The position numbers and the translations under genes were made by a program. A stretch of 64,000 nucleotides of DNA from Hedera helix. Its lineage: Eukaryota; Streptophyta; Magnoliopsida; Apiales; Araliaceae. Within the stretch, counting starts at the first letter, position 1, and every line of letters starts with the position of its first letter. Under the pieces are notes generated by a model that saw only the letters and a list, made by a program, of their open reading frames with translations, was not told the origin of the DNA and searched no databases. This document shows positions 49,011 through 60,342 of the stretch, one piece after another. Location of the stretch: contig OX359275.1 in assembly GCA_947179155.2 (NCBI GenBank), positions 1,487,501 through 1,551,500 of the forward strand. The letters run 5' to 3'.

Positions 49011-50730
49011 TGTGACACCCTAAAATCGGGCTCACACCACCCAATTTGGGTCATCAAAAGACTATAACAAAATTATTACAGTACACTGTACAATACCCAA
49101 TAATACACAACTAAGTCTTCACGATTATTATAATTCTACAATATAGTGAAGACTTCTATAATAACTATCTTGGATCGCTACTCCATTTCCCTTTCCTCCC
49201 CGTTAGTCCCGGTTACGCTCTCATTTCCTGAACAATTGAACAAAAAGAAAAGGGTGAGCTCAAATAGCTCAGTAAGGAAAATCATGACTAAGAGAATGAA
49301 AAATAAATTATTCTTTGCCTTCAACGGTTGAGTTCTTAATCGAATATAATAGACAATAAGTTTTAAATCAACAGCTGCAGTTGAGTTGTTAATAGAGTAA
49401 TATAAACAGCAAGATTTAAATCAACAACAGCAGTTAAGTTCTTAAACAAAGTTCAACTGCAGTGATATAACCACCACTAAGAGAATCAAGCAGATCATAA
49501 TGTCTACTAGCTTCTCTTTTTTTGAAAATCATCATCAACTTTTATCATCTGAAACACCACTAGCCATGATCATGCCAAACAATAGTTCTTCTTTGCCCCC
49601 AACCAAAGAGAACATTTATCACGTGTGCTTGTCATCCGACCAAAGACACCCACCAATTATATCACCTTTATCCTATATCGCATTTAACCTATATCGCCTT
49701 TAACAATTCATCTGTGCCTCAGGCCACAAATATTCAGAACAACCTGATACTTGATGATTGAAATAACAACAGAGATATAAATAATGAACAGAATAAACAA
49801 GATAAACAATAACATTAGGAGTTAGTAAATTTTACTTTGTCCAGATTCAAATAATGTCCAAATTTTCAACATGATGTAGAGAAAAAGGTGTCCAAGTCTA
49901 GTAGTAATGTCCAAGATCTACAGGGAAGAAGTTCAACGGTAAGGTTTACAGTACAAGGAATTAGTCCAAAATATTCACAGTTCAAATAAATGTTCACAGT
50001 TCAAATAAATGTCCACAGTTCAAATATAACGATGGAAATTTAATAGGAATGTTCTAGTCAAAGGGTATTAGATGAAGTGCAAACTATTAAGGGAATATTA
50101 ATGAATTATTAATTCAAGAATTTTCACTATTTAATAATATTAGAGGTACAAATGAGATATTTTCTTACCGTAGTAAGTTTAAGTGATAGAAGATGTAAAG
50201 GATGGTATCCCTTACAAGTAAGATAACAATGATATCCCTTTATGATGAAGAAAAGAATGATACCTCTTATCATAATAAGTTTAAGAGTTTGAAAGAAAAG
50301 TGATATCCTTTACCGTAATAAGTTTAAGAGTTTGAAAGAAAATGATATCCCTTACCTTATCTCGTGACTAAATACAACTTTTATGAGGTTAATCAACCTA
50401 TATGCATATTCATAATTTAATTAGAAAGTAACACATATCAATTTTATGTATAAAACTCATCAAAGTGACTATATAGTATAAATATACTTCAAAATAGTTT
50501 TTAAAGTAAAATCTTTCAAATGAAGTTTTTCAAAATAAATTTTCTAATAGAAGAGGTTCTAAAGGAAGAGTTGTAAACTGATGTGTGTGTGAGTGTTTAT
50601 ATAACTTTTAAAAAAAAAACTTACTTGAACAATACTCGTACCCTTTCAGATCTTCAACGCTTAAGAAATATCTAGAGAGTGGAAAGAAGATTGAGTGAGT
50701 AATATATGAAACTCCTTATGCTAAGCTCCC

Positions 50731-50738
50731 TATTTATA
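50731..50738 (-). promoter_or_regulatory. TATA box of LTR L6
   Basis: Minus-strand TATAAATA within ggctataaatagggagc, aligned with the other copies. Confidence 0.6.
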
Positions 50739-50819
50739 GCCAGAGCCTAACCAACTTTTCACATACACGTTACACATTTTAATCTCATCTTCAAATCTGA
50801 ATCATTCATTAACCAACAC

Positions 50820-50990
50820 GTTTCACACTTTAATCTGCACCGTTCATTGACTAACACGCGTTTCACGCCTACACGTATTACACATTTACACGCGTTACAC
50901 ATTTACGTGTGTTATACACTTACGCATGTTACACACTTACACGTGTTACACATTTACATGTGTTACACACGTACACACGTTACACATTTT
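50820..50990 (-). promoter_or_regulatory. G-box-like repeat array upstream of the L6 TATA box
   Basis: Repeats of about 18 bp with acacgtgtta, acacgcgtta, acgtgtgtta and acacacgtta cores, the counterpart of the array in L3. The individual cores have diverged more than in L3. Confidence 0.55.
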
Positions 50991-51879
50991 CATATTATTT
51001 TATTGATTTAATAGCCCAATTATTAAATATACAGTATTTTTTAAATAATAAATCTATCTTACTATTTAATATCCGTGACTACTACTATAACAATTATTGG
51101 CCCAATAATGCAAGATGTTGTGCATTATGACAATTATTGATTCAATAATATGGAACACTGTGCAATTAATAATGTAAAATATTGTGTAATGACAATTATT
51201 GATTCAATAATATAAAATGTTGTATAATGACAATTATTGATGAAATACTGTGCAATAGACACTTTATCAGTTCAATAATTTAAATATTGTGTAATACCGT
51301 ATGCTGCTATGCAATACCATGTGCTATTGTAAAATACCGCGTGATATAGTAAAATACCATATATTACCATATATTTATCACTGGGTATTTTAATAGTTAA
51401 AAGTGATAATACCGTTGACCATTTTTATTTAGAAAAGTTATTACTGTCGTTTTCTACATCCGATAATATTTCGTTGTGGGATCCACCTATAACTGAATAT
51501 TTCGACACCGCTGTACGAATATTCCCCGATAGAACGAATATTCCTCGACAAAACGAATATTCCCCGACCAATCGAATATTGTCTGATATAAAATTTTACA
51601 TATAATATCCTTAACTTTAATTTTTATTAATTTAACACCTTACTGTTAAGCATAAAATTATAAAAAAAATTTAAAATTTATTTATTAAAATTCGGCGTCT
51701 TACACTATTCTTTTCGTTGCAACATATCCCCAAACCAAACCTTCATCCTACATAGTCTTGTAATGTAATGACAACAAATACTGCATTTAACTTCCATTTA
51801 TAGTGATAATCATCCTCGAAACCTTTTACTAATCTTTATTATACTGCGTCGTCAGCCACAATCTCAGAACGATCTCCTC

Positions 51880-52110
51880 AGGTGGTGCCAGTGGAGGTCA
51901 GATTCATTGGAATCTATTAGCTGCTACCGCTGCTCAGAGGAAATCCAATAAGCAGTTCTCAAACTGCGGTGAACTAGCCGAAAAGTTGTTGTGCTTGAAG
52001 AATTCCAGATGCCAGTGGTGTCGAAGCGACGCACTCGATGATATGTGATTTTCTAAGTCTGAAGCTTTTCGATTGCCCTCTCAGGTCTTCTCTTGTGAAT
52101 ATGTGATTGA
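51880..52110 (+). pseudogene. relic of a small Cys-rich plant protein gene
   Basis: The frame reads NKQFSNCGELAEKLLCLKNS, then RCQWCRSDALDDM, a TGA stop at 52047-52049, then FSKSEAFRLPSQVFSCE. The pattern C...C...CxWCRSxALDDxCF...RLPxQVF is one I associate with small, uncharacterised, probably secreted plant proteins. The stop falls exactly where a Cys codon is expected (TGT or TGC changed to TGA). No start codon with a signal peptide could be fixed upstream. From memory only; no search was possible. Confidence 0.35.
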
Positions 52111-52900
52111 TCTCTTTCTCTCTAATTCACTGATTGGAACATGTGTTGTATTTTGACTTAGAAATTTTTATGGAGCTTTGTGGATTGAAGCATTAAGATT
52201 TGGGAGTAATCTCATTCATGTTCTCAATGTTGTTTATTGATTAGTTTTGTTTGATTTAGATTGGAAATGATATGCTTCTGGTTTAGTTTCCAATTGAAAC
52301 TATAAATTTTAGGAACTGGGAAAATAGAAATTTGAGGAACTGGGAATATAGTTTTTGTTTGTTAGTATAATAGTATGGCTGGGATTAAAATGACTTCTTT
52401 TCCAATTATATATATCATCAGATATATATAATAGATGGGGCTTCATCTTAATTGGAGTCTATAATTATCTTTCCCATTTTGTGACAAAGGACATATATAA
52501 TATATATATGATATATGTATATTTGGGTTTTTCTATGGGTTTAAAAGTACTGTATGATTATCATTTATCAGTATATTTTCTTTTTTTTATATATTTTTTT
52601 TAGGGTCTAGCATGTTGTGTGCAGAAAAAAAAATGGAAAAGAAAGGGAATTAAAGTAGGTAGTATAAGAGAGTTAGAGAGTCAGTAGGATTAATTGGAGT
52701 TTCAAAGGGTTTATTTTAATATTATATCTTTCAATATTGTTATCTCACAAAATTTATTATAGCTAATTTATTTGTTGCTTGGCTCAAGTAAAAGTTGATG
52801 ATGTGTATTCCTGTCCTTTCTTTTTGTTAGTCGTAGACTGGTAGATGAATTAAGTAATAAGTTTCGGAATCAATTTGATAACAAATTTCAAATTTCTATT
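52110..52900. other. intergenic DNA, no gene seen
   Basis: AT-rich sequence with a short tatata-rich stretch (52410-52530). No convincing ORF. Confidence 0.4.
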
Positions 52901-52903
52901 TAA

Positions 52904-53045
52904 AAAAAAAAAAAAGCCCACAGGCTGGGCTACGGGCTTCATGATTTCAGTTTAAAAAATTCTGAGCCATTTTGGCCTGGCCCAAAATTAGCCCGACCCG
53001 TCTTAAGCCCAACCCATTTGGGCTAGCCGCCCATTTGCCAGGTTT
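52904..53045. repeat. GC-rich repeat related to segment X tail
   Basis: It contains gcccacaggctgggctacgg, gccattttggcctggccc and agcccgacccgt, matching the GC-rich tails of X (37570-37680) and X' (48680-48820). It is bordered on the left by an A-run (52903-52915). It has no tRNA-like part. Confidence 0.6.
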
Positions 53046-53974
53046 AATTTTGATATAAGCTGGCGTTGAAAAAAGAATATCATGAGAACAACATTTAATT
53101 CTTTTTGATGGATTTTTATTTGGTTTGTAGGCTTAAATATACGTATGCGCATCACAAGTTTACACAAAACGAGAACCAAAAGATACCTCTTGAAGCGCGA
53201 TAGCCTTTGGTGCGGAATAACTCGTACTGCCAAAGCCAAAGACAAACTCAAAATTCAAACGATGTCTTCGAACTACAATCTACGTGGGATGAGAACAAAG
53301 AACAAATCTAAGATGCGTAACAATTAGGGATTCACCATGCAATATTTGTAGCTCTGTATTTTTGGCTTAACTCATTATACGAACTGATAGCAATTAACAC
53401 GATGATTGAGTTACTCACTCTACTGAGAGTAGTGAGTTGTTATTATTATCGAAGTGGTTTAACTCACTCCCTATAATATTTTCAACACGTTAGTCAACCA
53501 ATGTTATAAAAAATAGCATTACTTGACTAAATTTTGTCAATAATTAAATGAGTCGAATCTTTCATAGATGCGCTATTTAGATATCTAAAATTCAACATGG
53601 TTTAATTGCGTAAAAGATGTGGCTAGCTCAAAAATATATTTACAAAAGTTAACACTTGTCAATGTATTAGCTAGTGTGTTATAATCATGTAAATTATCAA
53701 TCATTCATATTTAGTTGCATCTAATTTTAATATTACTATTTTGGTATTGATTATTTAAAGATCTTTTATATTCATTTATTTTACCAGAAATGTATAAGAT
53801 AAGTTGTAAAGTTACTAAATTATTTAAAAGGAGATCAAAGAAGAATTTGTGTACTTTATTACTAATTTACTACCACCAGTAGTGTCTAGTACTACTTTTC
53901 TTTCTCTCACTTAAAATATATTCTTAAAATAGAATAAAAGGTTAAAAGCTACAAACACTCTGTCCCTTTCATTG

Positions 53975-54142
53975 GAAAAATTATTCCTTGCCCCTGGGGG
54001 CATGAGGAATAGTATGCTCCCCCTCTCACATGAGGGTGGAGCCCACGTGTATTGAAATCCGTGCACAACGCGTGGGCTCCACCCTCATGTGAGAGGGGGA
54101 GCATACTATTCCTCCATGCCCCAGGGGCATGGAATAATTTCT
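53975..54142. mobile_element. 168-bp near-perfect foldback element (MITE)
   Basis: The left arm 53975-54047 and right arm 54071-54142 are reverse complements with only a few differences, around a 23-nt loop. A 10-bp direct repeat, cctttcattg, flanks it exactly (53965-53974 and 54143-54152). The 9-10-bp target duplication suggests a Mutator-type MITE; an 8-bp hAT reading is possible because the repeat edges are ambiguous. Unlike its surroundings it is GC-rich. The arms contain a further short palindrome (tgcccctgggggca). It lies about 1.1 kb upstream of the SPL start codon. Confidence 0.85.
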
Positions 54143-54362
54143 CCTTTCATTGCCATTCGTTTTAAGAAACCCCCCCCGCTATTCTATTTTTTTTTTGGCA
54201 GAAATCTATATACACACGCGCGCGCGTGTAGATGTGTATTATAACGCCTGTTAATCAATTCATTAGTTTACTACTCTTCCCAATAATGTGTCACAATAAA
54301 CACAGACGCATCTTCTTCACCGACCCCTACAAAAAATTATTATTTACTCCTAAAGTATAGAA

Positions 54363-54365
<3 letters not shown>

Positions 54366-54407
<42 letters not shown>
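54366..54407. repeat. (AT)n microsatellite upstream of the SPL gene
   Basis: About 21 AT units. A second run lies at about 54446-54463. Confidence 0.9.
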
Positions 54408-54414
<7 letters not shown>

Positions 54415-54649
54415 GAGTTTTTTGTAAATTTTATCATAATTTTTTATATATATATATATATATAAAAACAAATTATTCCGCATGTTTCAGAACGACACTT
54501 ATTCTTAAGTCTATAATAGGAATAGGAGGACTACGAGAGTATCTACCTCTCTCTGTCTGTCTTTTGCCACGTTATTCATCTATAATGGAGTTGTGGTCAG
54601 AGAATAAATGGCTGAGAACAGAAGACAGAGTAAAGTAAGTTTCTTTTGT

Positions 54650-54654
<5 letters not shown>

Positions 54655-54683
<29 letters not shown>
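54655..54683 (+). repeat. (CT)n microsatellite, probably in the SPL 5' leader intron
   Basis: About 14 CT units. Just before it, gagtaaagtaagtttc could be a splice donor (near 54635), and attaccag near 55190 an acceptor, which would make this part of a 5' UTR intron. That intron is inferred only. Confidence 0.6.
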
Positions 54684-54688
<5 letters not shown>

Positions 54689-55270
54689 TTCTTTTAAATT
54701 CTGTTTGTTTAATTTGTTTCTATATATTACTATTATGTTGCCACTTGATTGCTTAACCCTTTTCAAGTCCATTGCTACCTCCATCACTAGTCTTCATTCA
54801 TACATTCTTGGAGGTCTTCTCTGATAATCGACTGCATCTCTTTCTTACCTCCTTCCTCCCTTCCTGAGTTTTTACCAAACTGCGTGCGTGCTTGATTTTT
54901 GAGGTATATTGCTATATGTGCCCATCTTAAATACGTATTAGAAATCCTGGCCTCCTATGTAAAGACAGAAATTGAAACGTGACTTGGTAACAGTGATACC
55001 CTTCTTTTGTTAAGTGAAACGCATTTTCTGAAGTGAAGCATTTGTTTGTTTCCTTTCCTCTGAAAAGCTATGATCTGTTTATTGTTTGGGCGGATGTCTA
55101 CACTACAGCTTGATTGGAAGAAAAATAATTGAGCCTTTGTAGATGCGATTTCTGGAAATAGTTGGGCTACTCAACATATATCAGATTACCAGTGAAGAGG
55201 CAAAAGGTTATTGATTTGTAAACTATAATTAATATACAGAGGCAGGCTAGGCTGATTTAAGGTCTTTGAG

Positions 55271-56948
55271 ATGGAGTTGTTATCATCGCCTGGATCCTCA
55301 AAGAGGGCTAAGGCACCTGGTAATATGACCCAAGCTGTTTCATGCTTGGTTGATGGGTGCAATTCAGATCTTAGTCGATGCCGGGAGTACCATCGACGAC
55401 ATAAAGTATGTGAGGACCACTCAAAGACCCCGAAGGTTTCAATTCGGGGTCAAGAGCAGCGCTTCTGTCAGCAGTGCAGCAGGTTAACCACTAAATGCCT
55501 TTGCTATGTTAAATTTCTGAATACTAATGCTCTGCATCCTGCTGAACTTGATAGTTTCTAGCACGTTTAGTCAGGTTATTTTCATTTGATCGGATGTTAT
55601 ATCCAATATATATATCTTGTACTTTTTCTCGACTTACATAGCTCTTTGATAGTTTTATTTTCTTCTCTATAGAAAGACTAGCTTCTTAGTTTGACTGATT
55701 TCTTCATATCACAAGTAAAAACATTTTTATTTAATACACTTGTTGCTCAAGTGTTTTTGAGCAATGGCCAGTACATCACACATTTATTTTATCAAGTTGG
55801 AGCCAAGCAGTCATCACCAGACAAATGCAACAAACAGTGCTTTGCTGGGGTTGAGTGAATGGATACACTAATCTGTTAATGTCCTCTGGTTGCCTTGCAT
55901 AGTGTCCTTAAATATCATCCCATCCATTATCTTGAAAGGGTTCTATATCATTCCTAAACCAGGGTCCAGGAATAAAACTGCCTATTTGATTCCCCCTTTG
56001 CTCCCTTTTTCAGGTTTCATTCGTTGATAGAGTTTGACGAGGGGAAGCGAAGCTGTAGGAAACGCTTAGATGGCCACAACAGGCGGCGAAGGAAGCCTCA
56101 GTCAGAGTCATTCCACAGAGCTCCTGGAATTTGTCATTCTAGTCAACAAGGTCTGAGTCCTTGAAAAAAATTGTGCTCTATTTACTATCAGCAAAATCAA
56201 TAAACGCAAAGGTGTGGGGTTCAATTCCCACAGATTACCGATGAACATGTTTTTTAATCTATTAATCAGTAGCTGGATTCATGTGTATAATCTTGTTGGA
56301 ATTAAATTAAATAGTTTTTTTTGTTCAATGATAGGCTCAAGACTCGTGTCATTCGGTAATCCCCAAATACTTCCAGGTTCTGTGAGCTCAGCTTGGGCTG
56401 GGGATGTCAAACGTGAGGATGTTACGATGGTATTCAACTCACCGTCAAACTACATTGACAAACACAATCTCTTGACTAGATCTTCAGCTCACAGCTACAA
56501 GGAAGGACTGAATCAGTTTCAGCTCTTACAGGGCACTGATCATGATCTCCCTGAAGCATCTTCTGTCTGTCAACCGCTTTTTGATCCCATTTCTGCATTG
56601 GGAAATTGTGGCAATAGCCAGAAAATGTTATCAGATATGTTAAATCGAGTTGGCAACAGCGATGGAGCTCTCTCTCTTCTGTCATCAGCGGCACCAACTG
56701 AAACCAGGGATGTTGGTTCGAGCCACGTGCACCCTGGCCCTATTCTCATGTCACAATCCTTACTGCAGAACCTGCACTTCAGGGGACTAAACCAGTATCC
56801 TTGTACTCATGGGATGGAAACAAAGCTAGAAGTTTCTGATCTAGACTCCAACGTTACAACCCTTCATTTCCAGGGACTGTGTCAAAATGAATTTGATGAT
56901 TCATCTGGAAGTGGCTCTCAGCAAACTCTCACATTCAGGTGGAATTAG
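55271..56948 (+). CDS. SPL: SBP-box transcription factor, SPL13/16-like
   Basis: Nuclear transcription factor that binds GTAC-core DNA and controls phase change and shoot or flower development. Exons 55271-55482, 56014-56150 and 56335-56948 join in frame to 320 residues. The SBP domain spans about residues 25-99: zinc site 1 from Cys25, Cys30, Cys47, His50; site 2 from Cys66, Cys69, His73, Cys85; then the bipartite nuclear signal KRSCRKRLDGHNRRRRK. The intron after the ...CQQCSR codon is at the position conserved across the family. The N-terminus MELLSSPGSSKRAKAPGN and the C-terminus ending TLTFRWN match the SPL13/SPL16 clade. The ATG is supported by an in-frame TGA 15 bases upstream. A miR156 site lies in exon 3. 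The protein is somewhat short for the clade but no domain is missing. Regulation: post-transcriptional by miR156, so expression should rise with plant age. Confidence 0.95.
56665..56684 (+). promoter_or_regulatory. miR156 target site in the SPL transcript
   Basis: GAGCTCTCTCTCTTCTGTCA differs at one base (position 2) from the usual target GTGCTCTCTCTCTTCTGTCA. It encodes the conserved ALSLLSS peptide. Only the 3' end of the miRNA is affected, so cleavage should still occur. Confidence 0.92.
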
Positions 56949-57330
56949 ATTGAAGTTTAAGGATGAAATCTTCTTGTGAAAAATAAATTTGCAATACGTT
57001 TTCTTTTCAAAAAGGAAAAAACTATGCAATTTGTTTGAATTGTACTCGTATATATGGAAGAACCAATCCTTCTAATCACTCAACTTTCTTGAACTATGCT
57101 TAAACTTCCACTTGTTGTGAATGCTGCATTTTCGGATTGGGGTAGCTAGGTAATAGTAGCTTGAATGAATGTTGAAAATTGCAGTAGAGGTTATTCAGTT
57201 TTTCTTGTTTCATAATGCAATGATGTAGCCTGTAGGAATCCAAAATGACAGTATCTTTACGTGCATAAAGATTGACAATTTTCTTTTCACTTTTGTTCGT
57301 CAGCTCCATCAAAATTGTGTTGCGCTTTCC
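56949..57330 (+). other. 3' UTR and downstream flank of the SPL gene
   Basis: AT-rich sequence with aataaa-like words (near 56980). No further ORF. Confidence 0.5.
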
Positions 57331-57686
57331 TCTGTTGAAGCTTCTATTATTTTTTTTCCATGAGCATCTACCATAAGGTCTTGGGACTGGACAGGTTTAC
57401 TCCCATTAACACTCATCTGAATCCTCTTTTTGTACTAAAATCACTAGTCCAAATGTTGATATGTACAAATAGATACTAGATACTACATAAAACAATGCAT
57501 GATTAGGGTTTGGAGACTGAAAAATGTGATTACTACCTCATTTGAGATATAGTAGTAAAACTAAGAATCTTAAGAAAATTTTATTTTTTCAAATCAACTA
57601 TATAATTAAAAGCATATACTTAGTTTTATAAATTTTTTGTTCAATCTTTTTCTTTCTTATTTAAATTAGTATACATGCACGTATTA

Positions 57687-58330
57687 GGTTGCGTTTGATA
57701 GCCTCTTATTGCCTCTTTTTGGCCTAGTCTCTTTTTCATGCATAAACTAAGTTGTTTGATAAAATCTTTGGCTACCTCTTTTTGCCTATTAAAAGAAAAA
57801 ACATTGAGTTAACTCTTTTTAGTTCTTAATATTTTACTCTCACTATTTTAATTTTATTTTTTTAATTCTTCACTTCACTTTTCTCTTTACGCCACCCACC
57901 ACTATCACCATTCACCACAATCACCTACCACCACTACCCACCGCCACCACCACCCTTAACTACTAGCACCGCCGCCACCACCATCACTCATCACCTCCAC
58001 CCACCTCAAACATCCACCGTCATATTTTATATTAATTATTTAAAATTGTCATAGTTATTATTAAACAAGGAATATTTTATTTGTTATACATTGTTGGTGA
58101 TTTTATTTGAATTAAGTATTTAATATTTATTATATTTTTATCCTCACCATAAGTTTGTATAAACTAATATAAGGGTAAATTAGTAAAATATTGTAATCAA
58201 ACATATAATAAAAATTAGTCATCAAACAACTCTTTTACATTTATACTTTATTTTAAAAAGAGTCTCTATTTTATACACCGTTTCTATTTTAATAAGCTTT
58301 TATTACACAATTTTATCAAACACTATATTA
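57687..58330. mobile_element. possible MITE with CAC-rich core
   Basis: The left end attaggttgcgtttgata and the right end tatcaaacactatattagt form weak inverted repeats. Inside, 57887-58020 is a run of CCACCA/CACCAC-type words, and words such as ctctttttg and caaaaagag-like stretches recur near both ends. Target duplication unclear. Confidence 0.3.
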
Positions 58331-60025
58331 GTCTAGTGGTTAATATTGATGTGCGTTTCTTCCTTTATGTGAGACTTGTTTGATTCCGAGTTTTTTTTTT
58401 AATTCTTTTTCTAGTGAAGTTTGATTGATTTTTGATATCGTAATAATGAAGATATTTGATTATAAATCATATTGTATTCCCTAAAAAGTGGGTCTTAAAA
58501 AAACAGAAAGTATAAATGCTATCTAAATCTATAAAAAAATACAAATTTTAAGTTTAACTTTTTTCTTTCCTAACTAAATTAATATAAGTACTATCCAAAT
58601 TGATAACAATTAAATACTGCTCAAACTTACAACACTATCCAAATTTTATGTAGTATATTATATATTAGATTTAATAATTTTTTAAGTTTTATTTAATTTG
58701 TAAAATTAATGACATGGATCTATTTATATTAATCTAACGTGATCTATTAAGTATAATATATAGTAAATTAATAGTTTTATTAGTAAAATAAACAACATGG
58801 GGATGTAGCTCAAATTTAAATTATAATCAATCAAAAAATTACATATACCAAGAGAGGTAGCTAAGAATTTTTATTTTTAATTCTATCATTTTTATTACAA
58901 ATTCTTTCCTCTTTTTTTTAACACCATCATAAGAAACATTCTCATCTCAAAAAAAATATATGAGAAAGGAAGATCTTTTCTTATTTTTAAACCACAATTA
59001 ATTATTTAATTATTCTTCTATCGCTCTCACTTAATTTTTTTTTTTAGTACACTTATTTATTTATAATTAACATAATAAATTATTCTATGCCGCTTGTACA
59101 CGTGATTGATGAGATTGTATATGTCTAATATCGGCTAATAACTAGCCTCTCAAGTCATGCTTGCCTTGCAAATGGCTGAGGTTCAGATCTGTACCGAAGA
59201 ACTTGGACACGTAGAGAATGCCATTCTCCTATGACTTCTAATGGTCTTGGCCCACCTGCCAGTTGTCACATCGCTACAATATTGGGTCGGAGACTCGGAG
59301 TCCAGACACGAAGCCCATCTCTCCATCAAATCCACGAGGATCAGTGCGGATGGAGAGTATTTTATGGGCCAAGACTGATTTCATGCTCCATCAAATCCAC
59401 GGTAAGGGTTTTTCTTATTTTTGTAATTTAGGTATAGGTATTTTATACATGGACCAAGCCTTACAAACTTACTCTCTATGGTCATTCGAGCTAAAGGATT
59501 CATTCGAGCAATAATTATTCTAAAGAATAATATTGGAGTTTTAATCTATAGTTTTTAAGTGGAGGGTGTCACTTTTAATATTCTGTCACTTTATTCGTTA
59601 CGAATAATTTTATTTGCATAAATTATATACAAAAAATGCGTCCAAATGATATAATACATTTAATGCGCATATTAATAAGAATATCCCAAGAAATTGACAA
59701 ATATCTCACTAGTTATGAAATGGTCAGAGGAATATTCTTGTATATTATGAACATGTATCTATCTATCTATCAATCTATATATCTATCTATTAATTTATAT
59801 CTTTGGAGACCATGCATAACAAGTATTAGTTAAAGGCTTGATTATCAGCTCTTGAACCATTCGTTACATGTCTGAAAGCTCAGATTTTAAAAAAGACGGG
59901 ATTTCTATAATATTGTTTTAAGAAACTTATCTACCGCAACATAATATTGTGAAGAACTTGACTATCAAATAGTGCAAGATTTACTAACCAATTACATCCA
60001 TAAGCACGTTTTAATATGAATATAT

Positions 60026-60029
<4 letters not shown>
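58331..60029. other. intergenic DNA, no gene seen
   Basis: AT-rich. The stretch 59130-59420 is less AT-rich and has a short internal repeat (ccatcaaatccacg at about 59322 and 59388), but no protein is recognisable. A (CTAT)n-like tract lies at 59757-59793. Confidence 0.4.

Positions 60030-60083
<54 letters not shown>
60030..60083. repeat. (TA)n microsatellite
   Basis: About 27 TA units; another run of about 16 units lies at 60307-60339. Confidence 0.95.
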
Positions 60084-60087
<4 letters not shown>

Positions 60088-60303
60088 CATTCACAATAAA
60101 CGTTTGTTGATAGCATACTGTCGTTAGAAGTTCTAACGACAATAATTTGACTTGTACCTTTAGATGTTTTAGCTGCAAGACAATTTTTTTTTTTTACTAT
60201 TCTCTTGTAGTCACTAACAGCTGACAATTTAACAAATAAATTATCATTTATTTTAGTTATTAAAACAGTACTCTCAATAAATATTTGTTATAAATACAAT
60301 CTC

Positions 60304-60339
<36 letters not shown>

Positions 60340-60342
<3 letters not shown>

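Larger units (their letters stand above)
49011..51704 (-). mobile_element. long solo LTR L6 (minus strand)
   Basis: The plus-strand read starts tgtgacaccctaaaatcggg and ends attcggcgtcttaca; 2694 bp. Flanking 5-mers are ctatc (49006-49010) and ctatt (51705-51709). It is the same subfamily as L3, with the about 18-bp acacgtgttacacattt repeats at about 50820-50990 and a TATA box at 50731-50738 (minus). No internal domain is attached. Confidence 0.85.

Noticed and set aside
49146..51130. Plus-strand ORFs inside LTR L6 (49146-49331, 49500-49703, 50909-51130)
   Set aside because: They are chance frames in LTR sequence; the one at 50909 only translates the acacgtgt repeats (THLHVLHTYT).
53145..53327. 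60-residue basic ORF (MRITSLHKTRTKRYLLKRDS)
   Set aside because: Its composition is odd but no family, start context or splice partners support it as a gene.
59931..60227. Minus-strand ORF with a Tyr-Ile run
   Set aside because: It is mainly a translation of the (TA)n microsatellite.
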